Below, piece by piece: positions 46,506 through 57,707 of a stretch of DNA of 64,000 nucleotides. The notes beneath the pieces were generated by a model. It was not told the DNA's origin and searched no databases. It was given only the letters and a program-made list of their open reading frames with translations. How positions within the stretch are numbered: the stretch's first letter is position 1; each line of letters starts with the position of its first letter. Source of the stretch: Pneumocystis sp. 'macacae' (Eukaryota; Ascomycota; Pneumocystomycetes; Pneumocystales; Pneumocystaceae). Location of the stretch: NCBI GenBank assembly GCA_018127085.1, contig CM030730.1, forward strand, positions 399,501 to 463,500. The letters are read 5' to 3'. Made by a program: the position numbers and the translations under genes.

Positions 46506-47480
46506 AAAAAAATAAAAATTTGGAATAAATTTATGTTTTATAGATTAGCAATAATTTAATCTTTGTATTTATATTGATTAAGAAATTAATTTTGATATGT
46601 AATAATTTAAAAAATAAATTTAAATTAATAATTTTTAATATATTATATACTAATAATAGCAAATTATATTGTAAATAATTGTTTATGTTTTTATATATTT
46701 TTATTGTCCTTAATGTATAATTTTAAATTAAAATAATTACTTTTTAAAAAAATTAAAAATTAAAGTTTCAAATCTTTAAATCAAGCATTTTTTGCAATAA
46801 TAATTATATTTCTAGTCTTAAACTATAAAAAACAGGAATATTTTCTAAGTTTTAAATAATTTTATAAAATTAAAAAATTAACAAAAAATTATTTTAAAAA
46901 ACTTAAGTATTAAAATATCTATACAATTAAATTATTATTGAATTTCTATTATATAGGAATTCTTCAAATATACTATTAACAACATTTTAAGCAGAATATT
47001 GAAGAAAAAATCCTTAACTACAAAAATTATATTTGTAGTATAAGATAAATTCTAAAGTTTATAAAATTAAACATTGTCCTATTAACTATGAAACTTTATT
47101 TTACTTTTCCAATTCAATGTTTAAAATTACTTATGTTCATAAAAAATAAAACTAAATATCTACGTTTTTTAAATTATTTTTTAAAGCTGAATAATTATTA
47201 TTCAAATAAAAATCTACTAATCATTCCAGTGATATACGAAAAGAAGCATAAAAAATAAACGAAAAATCATAATGATAAATAAGGTAAAAAGGAAATGCGG
47301 TAAACCTTGAGTTATCAATGTTAAAAATTTAAACTATGAATTTAATTGAATCAGCTTTGTGTCGATACATAAGTATTTATAGAGACTAATAAATGCATAA
47401 AAAATCAATGTAGATGTAATGAATCTCGTTATTTTTTATTTAAAAAACTAATACCACCCTGTTTGATTGGTTAAAACATG
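46506..47480. other. AT-rich convergent gap
   Basis: About 975 bp between the RSM22 and casein-kinase stops. AT-rich, with no gene, tRNA or repeat recognised. Confidence 0.55.
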
Positions 47481-48978
47481 TTATTCTTTTCTTTTAATTC
47501 TATATAAATTACCAACTTGATATGCAGAAGATCCATTTTTAACTTGAGATCGAAGCCTATCATTGATAAGTTTAAATATCAAAATTAAAAAAATATACAA
47601 TTATAGGACTTACATCCTATCACTTCCAGGCAAATTCGTTACTCTAGTAGAATCAACAGGAACATTAGATGTATTAGTTTCATTCATTTGAGATTGAATT
47701 TTCCGACGAGAGGTATTTACTGCTCCTAAATTTCCACCTGCTCGAGATGGAAATGTCGATGATTGCATGCCATTAGATGACGGCATCTGATTCATAGTAT
47801 TAACATTTCTTGTTTTTTGTGCATTAATATTTTGATCATCTGGTACATGTACAGCACCTTCTTCTGGATGAGCCTGAGAAATAGTTTGAGTTTGTTTAGC
47901 TTGATTCTAAAATAATCATTAAAACACTTAAGGAAAAACCAAAACAATTACATATTTAAAAATAGTCCAGTCAAATACATAATCATATTGAAAACCTTCT
48001 CGAACAAAAAGATCGCGAAATAATTTTCTCAAATAAGAATAATCCGGTTTATCATCAAACCGTAATGATCTTGTATAATTCAAGTAAATAGCAAATTCAT
48101 TTGGGAATCCTCTAGTAAGAACTTCGGTAGGCGTAGTCATCTTTTTTTCCATAATACGATCATATTTTTGCTTCTTTGTTGCTGCCTTCAATCCTTGCCA
48201 TGGGAGAGATCCACGACAAAAATACATCATTACATATCCAAGAGATTCTAAATCATCTCTACGACTTTGCTCTAAAATATTACAAATATTGGATAAAAAA
48301 AAAGCCTTACCAACGCCAAGATGCGTATTAATACTCGCATATCTCGCAGTACCAGTAAGATTCTTATTCTCCTTATATGGAATATGTAAATGAGTTTTCG
48401 GATCTCGAAATTTTTTTGCTAGTCCAAAATCTATAACATTCACTTGATTACCTCGTTTTCCTATTCCCATGAGGAAATTATCTGGCTTAATATCCCTATG
48501 AATAAAAGATTTTGCATGAATGTATTCAATTCTAGAGATAAGTTGATCAGCCAATAGAAGAACAGTTTTAAGACTAAATTTTCTATTGCAGAAATTAAAT
48601 AAATCTTCTAAACTAGGTCCAAGAAGATCCATAACCATTGCGTTGTAATCGCATTCAGTTCCAAACCAGCGAACAAATGGTATACCGACACCACCTGCAA
48701 GTGCTTTATATACTCGTGCCTAAAGAAAATAAATAACTGTAGAAACAAAACACTGCAAAAACCTCATATTCTAACTGAGGATGCTTCACTTTAGAAGACT
48801 CCAACTTTATAGCAATTTCTTCACCCGAAATAATATTGGTTCCTGAATTAAATCTGACTCAGTCAAAATAGACAAATTTCATTAGAAAACAAATACCAAG
48901 ATAAATATCACCAAAAGAACCTGACCCAATTTTCCTTCCAATTCTATACTTATTACCAACGCGAAGATCCATAGCCAT
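47481..48978 (-). CDS. hhp1: Casein kinase 1 (Hhp1/CK1-delta type)
   Basis: [20 protein letters not shown] with SFGDIYLG is the glycine loop. Small exons follow, then [40 protein letters not shown] (catalytic loop with Asp), [20 protein letters not shown] (DFG), [18 protein letters not shown] (CK1 SIN motif), [20 protein letters not shown] and [20 protein letters not shown]. The tail (about 110 residues, Gln/Asn/Ser-rich: [20 protein letters not shown] and [17 protein letters not shown]) ends [13 protein letters not shown]. This tail is the autoinhibitory, variable part in CK1 delta/epsilon. All catalytic residues are present. At least five introns of about 45-50 bp; one at about 48270-48311 interrupts the activation segment. 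Confidence 0.92.
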
Positions 48979-50596
48979 TATTATTTTTATTAATTAAAAA
49001 ACGTTTCTTAATTGATTGTTATGATTTATCACTAATAAGATTATATAAGCAACGACAATATATATTTATAAAAAACTATATATTACTGAAGAAATTAGTA
49101 CTAAGAGCTTTCTTAGAAACAGAATAATTAAGATTTTAAAAGTTTCTGCTGTAAAAATGTAAAATGTATGTTTGAGGTTTATACCGCAAAAATAAAGACT
49201 CAGTAGTAGAATACAAATCCAGAAAGCCAAACTTAAAAGATAACAATCTCTGTACTTTAAAAATAATCTTTTTAAGGAAAAAAATTGAAAAAATAAGTAA
49301 ACTTATATTTAACTTTTTTTCAACGTTAATGCCTCGATCAAGAAAAAAATAAAAAAATTACCACTTAATAAAAAAATTTCTTTTAAGGTTTTTGTTCAAA
49401 AAAATACTCACTAATTATTAAAATTTTGTAGTAAAAAATTATTTTTCTTTTTAATTTTAAGATTTGTTTTAAATTTTTTATTATGATAGTTTTGTATATC
49501 TTTTTCTTTTTTAATTTTTTATCGTCTTTTTCTATACTATTATGTTTTTTCGTCTATTTTAACACTGAATATATAGGGCTTAATTCCCAAGAATTCTTAA
49601 TAATTCTTAAGCAATTTAATTTAGACTTTTATAATTTTTTTTCTTTTAAAATATTCCTTGTTAATTGTTACGATAATTATAGTTAACGGATAAATGTTTA
49701 AAAAAATTAAGATTAGAATTAAAATATATGAAAAGAATATAAAATCAGGATAAAAATATTTCATAATTTAAAATTAAAAAATTAAAGAATTATTTTATTT
49801 AAAAAAATTTAAAACAAAAATTTTTTAATAAAAAGGGGAAAATAAAATTGTAGAAAAAAATTATTGAAACTCACCTGAAGATAATTTTAATGTTTTAACG
49901 AGGATAAAAAGTAAATATAAAATAAAAAACGTAATATATAAACCTGTAAAAAAAGTAATAATTATCCCATAAGATTCTAAAAAAGGTTATTATTTAATTT
50001 TTTTTCAATAAAACTGATTAAATGTTTGACATAAATTCATATAATAAAATACTATTATTATACATATAATATTATTTGGTTTAATAATTTGAATTTATGG
50101 TTTCAATATAAATTTATATATAAAAATTATTGATTATATTATTTAACAAAGTTAATATTTTTTAAATATTTAAGATGGTGATTTAAATATATATTTTAAA
50201 AGTAATAGATAATAATTTGAATAAATTATATTTATAAATAATATAATTTTTATTTTGATATTAATATTTTTTGATATTTTTCTAAATATTGAGATTTATA
50301 ACAAATTATATTTGAAATATAATTACAAAAAAATATTTATAAAAGTTTTTAAAATTCTCAAATATATTATTTATATTTAATATAAAACATAATTATATAT
50401 ATTTTAATATTCCAAAATTATTAAAAAAATTAATCTTTAATTATATATCTTTCTATAAAAAAAACAATATTTTACTACTAAAATTAAACTATTAATATAT
50501 ATAAAAATTTTAAATATATTTTTTAAAATATTTATAATACAGAAGACTAAAAAAAATTAAAAACTCATTCTAAATCCATTATTTTTATACTATAAG
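48979..50596. other. AT-rich gap, no gene seen
   Basis: About 1.6 kb upstream of casein kinase and downstream of AspRS. A 67-codon Phe/Leu/Asn-rich frame near 49483-49686 is compatible with base composition alone. No structured RNA was recognised. Confidence 0.55.
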
Positions 50597-52581
50597 TTAT
50601 GGAACAAGTCTTTTTGGATCACGTGGAAATAAACATGAACGTCTATACAAATTAAATATATTAATTTAACTCAAATGCAAAATACCTAATATTTCCAAGT
50701 TCTAGGTATAAAAATACAACTCGTTCCAAACCAATTCCTCCTCCTCCATGAGGTGGAGCACCGTATTTAAAACTATCAATATAATCTTTCAAACCATTTG
50801 TATCGATGTTCATTATTTTAATCCGCTCCTGAAGAAATTCTAAATCATGTATACGTTGAGATCCAGATAAAATCTCTTCTCCGCGCATAAAAAAATCATA
50901 TGAGTTTGAAAAATTAGAATCTTCTGGATCTGGCATTGTATAAAATGGTCGAGTACTCAAAGGGAACTTATCAATACAATAAAAATCTGTATGATAAAAC
51001 TCTTTTACTAACATTCCTAATTTTCGTTCTTCATCCGTTCTAAAAAATTAATATAAAACAATGATATGAAACATAACTTACGACAAATCTATATAATATT
51101 CTTGGTCTCTGTTTGTTCTAATACCAGCTTTTTTAAGTAAATCTACTGCTTCTTTAAATGTAAAACGAACAACTTTATTATTATTTAAAAACTGAAAATC
51201 TGTGCTTGGAAACTGCTTTTTAATAATATTTATTTCATTTGCATACCGTTTAGGAAGCTCTTTAAATATATATATAAAAAGTCCCTCAATCATTTCTAAG
51301 ACTTCATAATAATGTTCATAAAATGCCATTTCTAGATCAAGTCCAGTAAACTCTGTCATATGACGATGAGTATTAGAATCTTCTGCACGAAATACAGGTG
51401 CGATTTCAAAAACTCTATCAAAATCAGATAACACTAACATTTGCTTATATAACTGTGGAGATTGAGCAAGATATGCATCCCCTTTGAAATAATCTACTTT
51501 AAAAACATTTGAACCACCCTCTGACGGGGCAGAAATTATCTTAGGAGTATGTACTTCAATAAAATTATTCTCGAGAAGATATTCACGAAATAATTGACAA
51601 ACACCAGATGATATACGAAAAATAGCTTGAGATGTAAATGTACGAAGGTCAATTATTCTATTATTAAGGCGAGTATCAAGGTTAACTCTTGCAAATTTTG
51701 AATCATCTTTATCATTTCCTTCTTGAATTATTTCATTTTCAGATCGACTTGCGTCTTGGATTTGAAATGGAAGTCTATTAAGAGATTCACTTTCTATAAA
51801 AATCTAATATATTAAATATTTTTATATATTTATATTGCATCTACAAACCGTGTGAACATGAATTTCTATATCTTGTTGTGTAGAACTTTTAATAATATTA
51901 GGACTTTCTTTTACTTCTCCATCTAGTAAAACAATGCTTTCAGGACTAATGAAACCACACCATTTTACCATTTGTTTGCTTATTGAATTTTCATTTGCAA
52001 TAACAAGAGCTTGTACTGTACTTAAATGTTGGCGCAACAATAGAAAACATATTTTAGTTCCTTTTGAATATTAAATACATCAAAAAAAACACTAGAAAAC
52101 CCTGCAAACGAGATGTCTGAAGTCTTGCTCTAAGAGTAATACTTTTACCATTCATTACTTTAGATAAATCTTTTATAGAATAAAATAATTTCCCTAAAAT
52201 CATTAAATTTCAAAGAAATTTCTAAAAAAAAAATACCCAATTTTTCAAATGATTGGTTCATTTTTATTTTTCCATAATTGTTTTTTGCAAAATCCTAGTT
52301 TAATTAGACAAATTTTATATAATCAAATTACATGAAATAAATTGTTATTCTTTTCAGAAGTACAAAGTGATTCTTTTTCTCCATTCTTTTTCCTCTTTTC
52401 TTTATTTATTTTTTTTTGTAACTTTATCTCTTTTTTAGATAATCTATTATTTTTTCTAAAACATAAATATTAGTTAATAATAACAATATAATTACATTTC
52501 TGAAAAATCAATATAATTCAATGATAGTTTTGATATTTCTATTTCATTTTTTTCCTGATTTCCAAAAAATGAATCAGACAT
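50597..52581 (-). CDS. DPS1: Cytosolic aspartyl-tRNA synthetase
   Basis: [20 protein letters not shown] starts the protein, followed by [20 protein letters not shown], the Lys-rich tRNA-binding helix of the cytosolic (Dps1-type) enzyme. The anticodon-binding OB domain lies in the next exons ([17 protein letters not shown]; [19 protein letters not shown]). The class II core has [40 protein letters not shown] (motif 2), [20 protein letters not shown] and [20 protein letters not shown] (motif 3). The end [11 protein letters not shown] is the family C-terminus. Upstream, at 52648-52662, the minus strand reads CGTAGGGTTAGG, a possible telobox promoter element. Five or so introns. About 560 residues. 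Confidence 0.92.
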
Positions 52582-52647
52582 TTTTTGGGTTTGAAAATTG
52601 TTTTCTATACCACCATAGAAATTGAAAGTTAACACTAGCTCTTATTA

Positions 52648-52662
52648 AACCTAACCCTACGT
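52648..52662 (-). promoter_or_regulatory. Telobox-like element upstream of DPS1
   Basis: CGTAGGGTTAGGTTT on the minus strand, 67 bp before the DPS1 ATG. TTAGGG-type single sites are known targets of Tbf1/Teb1-class Myb factors in ascomycetes. Assignment to such a factor here is inference. Confidence 0.4.
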
Positions 52663-53036
52663 AGAATATTTAAAATCAGATCAAAAGTTATAAAATAGAA
52701 ATATTAATAGAAAAACAAGTATAAATTATAATTCACCAAGAAAAATAATTAGAAACTTAAACATATATTATTTAAAATAATTAAGCTTTAAAATGTTTTA
52801 TGTAAAATTTTAAATAACATGGAAAAAAATAAAGACTTAAAAATATTTAGATTAAAGATTGCTAAAAAATACAGAATCTAATTATTTATTATTTATCATT
52901 GATTTATTATCTTAATTCATCCTTAATTATTATCGATTTTTCGAATCCGGAATTTTAACTCGAAAAGTTTCTTTAAATATACAAATAAAAATGGATTATA
53001 AAAGTGGCCGAAACTGCATCATAGCTTATACTTTTA
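52663..53036. other. AT-rich divergent gap before the first Msg-like gene
   Basis: About 370 bp that hold the promoter side of the first Msg-like gene. AT-rich. It shows none of the GC-rich conserved junction element or long upstream conserved leader described for UCS-driven Msg genes. Confidence 0.45.
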
Positions 53037-54507
53037 ATGAGGGTGTTTCTAGTTTCCCTCATTTTCGGTATAACTGTTGTTTTTTCACGAGATATAAGAG
53101 TCTCTGGTAATTTTTATTTTTTATGATTTAGATTTATTATTAAATCAGTAGAAAAAAACTCTAATTTTCACCCAAAAAACGCAAATTCAAGAAAATGGAA
53201 GCATTTAGATTTTTATGATGCACCCTTTTATGGTTCTAATAGAGAATTCTTTAGGTCATCTAGAAGTGAAAAAAATGTTTTAGAATTAATGGAAAAACTT
53301 CAAGAACTAGTGTCAGCACAAAGTTTTGAAGAGGGTATGAAGTTCGTGCTTTATCATTCATGGATGTAATTGTTTGACAGAAGAACAAACTATTCGAATC
53401 CTTGCAAGTTATATTAAAAATACTTTTGATATGAAAGAATGCATGAAGATTTCAAGAGTTTACTGCTCTATTGCTACTGAATTGGAAAATGGAGAGTTAA
53501 ATAAATTAAAAAAAAATTGCGAAAATAAAGAAGATTTATGTGAAAAGATATTAAAATATTTAAATGAAAAATGTATATTAATTAAAAATGAACAAAGTGA
53601 AATTAATTCGTTTACAGAAGAAAATTGTCTAGAGCAACTTAAAAAATGTATGCAAATGGGAACCGTTTGTGAGACTATTTTAGATGTTGCATGTAAAAAA
53701 GTACAAGAAGAGTGTGAAAAATTCAACATTACTATTCCATCCGAAGATATACCACTGCCACAGCTACCTGATACTGATATATCATCTACTGATTCAAATA
53801 AAAATGAAACAGCAAAGGATGTCGCAAAAGCTGATTCAGTTACTACTCTACCTATAGAAATATATACCGGAACAGGCACTGTTATCACTCATGTTACAGC
53901 AACTGTTACTGCAGATGTATCAGAAATATATACTATGCTAGAAACAGTAACTTCAACAATAACACTTTGTGAATGTCATTGTTCTTCTCAAGAATGTACA
54001 CATACAGATCCTTCAGATTTTCCAGAACAAACATCAACAGAAGAGTCATCATCATCAGATTTTCCTTCCGAACCAACGAAATTACCTGATCCAGATGGAC
54101 CGAGTATTCCAGATAAACCAGAAGACTCAGACGAATCGGATGAGTCACTAGGACCAGAAGAACCAGGTGAATCGTCGGAGTCAGGAAAAACAGAAGAACC
54201 AGACAAACCACCAGAGTCAGAAGAACCGGAAAAACCAGAAGAATCGGATGAATTGCCGAAACCAGAAGAGCCAGATAAATCACCGGAGTCAGAAAAGCCA
54301 AATAAGCCAGAAGAGCCAAGCCAATCTGCTACTGGCAAGGAAGATTGTACAGTTCTGAAAACAGTAACAGTGACACCAAATCCACAAAAAAACCCGAATC
54401 ATGATAAAATTTCTATTAAGAATCATGGAATGCATTTGAATGGGTTTTATAAAGGTGAATTTGTTTGTATAATGATTAGCATAATACTAGGAACATGGAT
54501 TGTTTAA
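53037..54507 (+). CDS. Msg-family secreted surface glycoprotein with P/E/S-rich tail and GPI signal
   Basis: Three exons. Exon 1 encodes a signal peptide, MRVFLVSLIFGITVVFSRDI, ending at a 43-bp-class intron. Exon 2 is basic and aromatic (KNSNFHPKNANSRKWKHLDF). Exon 3 has one Msg-type Cys module: ECMKISRVYCSIATELEN, CENKEDLCEKILKYLNEKC, CLEQLKKCMQMGTVCETILD and CKKVQEECEKF. A Thr-rich part (TVITHVTATVTADVSE; ECHCSSQECTH) and about 110 residues of Pro-Glu-Ser-Asp repeats (PEEPG, PEEPD, EEPEKPEES) follow. A hydrophobic C-terminal tail, FVCIMISIILGTWIV, fits a GPI anchor. It resembles known Msg C-terminal domains but has only one repeat unit. About 435 residues. Role: cell-surface protein; ligand unknown. 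Confidence 0.85.
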
Positions 54508-55725
54508 AAAATTACGATTTCTTGTATTTTATTAATGAAAATATATAATATACCGGTTTATGCAGAAAACAAACTTTAGAGTATTTGCATTTTATTAATG
54601 TTAATATATAATGAGTAATTTGTAAAAATAAGACATTTTAAAGATATTTTAAAAAAATTTAAAAGGCTAGAAATACAAATTTATTATGGCTTTAAAAGTA
54701 TTGAATTAGTATCTAATATTTGGTTATTAACAAAAAATATTTTTTTATATTTTTTCCCTTTTTAAAATTACAATTATCAAATATAAAAAATATAAATATT
54801 TGTTTAATTATAAAAATATTGTATTTTTGGAATATTCATATTTCTTACTATTATTTTATTTCATTAAAATCTTTAGATTAGAATCTTCAAAAATGATCTA
54901 TATTTTTCATAATTCTAAAACTTTAAAAAGAAATAATGATTTTATATATTTTTTATATATTTTTTATATATTTTTTTGAAAAAATAAAAAAAATAATTTA
55001 TTACAAAACAATTATTTATAATGATTATATAAAATAATTTAAAATAAGAAATTTATATAATTTATATTTTAATTTTCCGTAAACCGATATATTTAAATAA
55101 CAAAAATTAAAATCTCAATTAAAAATATTAAAAAATACAAAAAGATAATTATGTAAAACATATACTGCACATATATTTAAATAGATATTAACAAACTAAT
55201 CTTACTAACATCTATCATTTTAATAAAATAGTTTGAAATTTTAGAACAAATTCTTGAGAATTTTAAATAAAAGCTAGAATCATTTTGCTAAAAGCAGATT
55301 AATTATAATTATTTAAAAATAAAAAGCACATGATTAAAAATAAACCCCACATATTTATTTAAAATTAAGGAAAAATGATGTAACTATTGAAAATCAATAA
55401 AATCTAAAGTGAAGAAATAAATATATAATAAAAAAAATAAAGAACACACTTAAGTTAAATATACCGAAATATTATTATTCGAAATAAAATGCAATTTGAA
55501 TTAGATTTAATATTATATTTTTTTCATACTCTTATTTTTATAAAAATTAGCTATAGGAAAAATGTAAAACTTTTTGGAAATAAATAAAATTAATTGATGT
55601 TAAAAAGATAATATTAATAAATTTACCATTCTATAACTGCGTTTTCATTGATTTTGATCCTGATTTAGTATTAATATTAGATATTTATGGAACTAAAAAT
55701 TATTATATATTATTACTTTTCTTAA
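54508..55725. other. AT-rich gap between Msg-like genes
   Basis: 1.2 kb, very AT-rich, with no gene. Short tandem ATTTTTTATAT units occur near 54940-54975. It must hold the promoter of the next Msg-like gene. Confidence 0.55.
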
Positions 55726-57707
55726 ATGAAACTCTTTTTCCTTATAGTTTTAAATATTATATTGCATGTTTTTTCAAAAAGCATTAGTATTTCTGGTATC
55801 TTTATTCTTTTTTGTTGTTTTTTAATTTTCATCTTTTAGAATCAAATGAGAATTTAAATTCATTCAAATTAGAAAAAAAAGATTATAGTGCATTCGTAAA
55901 TGATACATTGTTTAATGTATTATCAAAACGTTCACTATCTTCATCTGTATGGGCTAATGTTGAGCATGATCTTCTTGTTTTAGCTGTTGTATCTTTGGAC
56001 ACTTTTATAAAGGATCAAGAGGAATGTGTATCATTTTTGAAACATTTATGTGAATTTCTTTTACCCAGGCTACCACATGGGGGCTTTACTACTATATTAA
56101 AAGCATTCTGTAAATCGGCTACAATACATGATTTTTGCAAAGATTTAACTACTCCGGATAGTTTTGGACTCACTCCAATTCAGAGAAAATGTCGCGATTT
56201 AGAAAAGGAACTTACTGAACTTTTAAATTCGAATGAAGAATTGTTTTCAAAGGGTTCAAATAAAAGACTATCTATTCAAGATTGTGAAAATTATAGTACA
56301 TTCTGTAACATTTTTTACAGAATTTGTCGTGGTTCTTTTACAAATCTATGCGGCAAACTTAAATATACATGTTATTCCAAGCAACGTGAAGATTATAAGA
56401 ATATGTTTTTTTCAGTATTAGCAAAAAGTCATCTCGAAGTCCCTTCACAGTGTGTTGAAGAACTTCTTCGTAAATGTCATTGTTTGATTGGTCTTGGGCC
56501 TGATATGGTAGAGTCTTGTTTTCAAGTATGGGATACGTGCAAATCTGTTACTCATACTGTTCATGAGTTTTGTCCACAACTTTCTTCTTTTATTAAAAAA
56601 GCTTTTTCAGAGAATTCGGAATATACTTTAAGTTATAAGTATGGATCGTCAAAAAGTCAATGTTCATTATTTGATACTTGTAATTACTTCACATTAGTTT
56701 GCAATGACGATCAAACAAAAAATCTTTGTGCTAGACTGAAACAAGAATGCTCTGAAACTATTTCTACACAATCCATAGGACAAACTCTATTAACTAACTG
56801 TGCTTCTGATTTTGGAGAACTGGATTTGAGCTCGTTTTTTTCTGGAGCGGAAGAAAATGGCAACTTATTTCCTTATGGAAACCCATATCTTTCTTCTCTT
56901 TTATTATTATTATCTTCTTCAATGTCGCACAAAACTACCTTAGAGCAGAGATGCATAATGTTCCTTAGACATCATTGTACTTATTACCAAACTATATTTC
57001 CTAATCTTGATCAATATTGTAGTTTAGGGCAGACTGATGAATGTGATAACTTGGATGCTAAAGTAGATAAATCATGTAATAATTTGAAAACCATGTTTGA
57101 GAACTTAGGATTTGTTTCTCAAGACAATTCTTATATACTATTAAGCGGCATGGTAAACGATCGTATCACTTTAGCTCAATGTACACTATTTTTAACGGAA
57201 TGCACATATCTTGGACATATATGTTTTAATGTTGAAGACCTATGTAGAATTATATTAGTTATATGTCATGACTTGGCTGTACAAAAACATAACCTAAATA
57301 CTATTTGGAAGAAAATTAACGAGAACTCATTACTTTATAATTTAGGTGTTTCTAATATTGACTATCTCTTGTCTCCCAGTACTACCCTAAATACACATAT
57401 TTTAAAAATATGTGCTGAAGTAGGAGGGCTTAATGAGGTACTGTATCAGTGGTGTTTGAACTTCCTTGATATTCCTCGAAGACTTTATTATCACTTTTTA
57501 ACAAGATATAAGGAGTTAGAGCAAGCTATATTAGGATTGAAAGAACTACCTTCTTTATCTCAGTGTATCTATTATCTTTCGGAATGTGGGACTTTGGGTA
57601 GTTTTTTCCATAGTCTTCAAGATCCATGTAAAAGTTTAAAGACGCGATGTCTTGCGACTAATCGTAAAGATCATTTTGAAGAGATTGAACCTATTAAATT
57701 GACTTAA
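55726..57707 (+). CDS. Msg-family cysteine-rich surface protein, multi-repeat
   Basis: Exon 1 (55726-55795) is a signal peptide, MKLFFLIVLNIILHVFSKSI. A 45-bp-class intron separates it from one long exon. The mature part has at least five Msg repeats with the pattern C-x2-FL-x2-C-x-Y...C-x6-C-x2-L-x3-C. Examples are QCVEELLRKCHCLIGLG, QCSLFDTCNYFTLVCNDD, RCIMFLRHHCTYYQTIF, QCTLFLTECTYLGHICFN and QCIYYLSECGTLGS. About 655 residues, ending LKTRCLATNRKDHFEEIEP without an obvious GPI signal. Just downstream (57758-57850) an open segment after a TTTTAG acceptor reads KYGILILLIVLIIFYTIIHK. A spliced membrane-tail exon is therefore possible. Subclass of Msg not assigned. Confidence 0.85.

Noticed and set aside
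49483..49686. 67-codon Phe-rich frame
   Set aside because: Composition is fully explained by AT-rich DNA and it is short; no homologue is recognised.
53460..54338. Antisense frames opposite the first Msg-like gene, including a Ser/Gly repeat frame
   Set aside because: They are mirror images of the Pro-Glu-Ser repeat in the sense gene.
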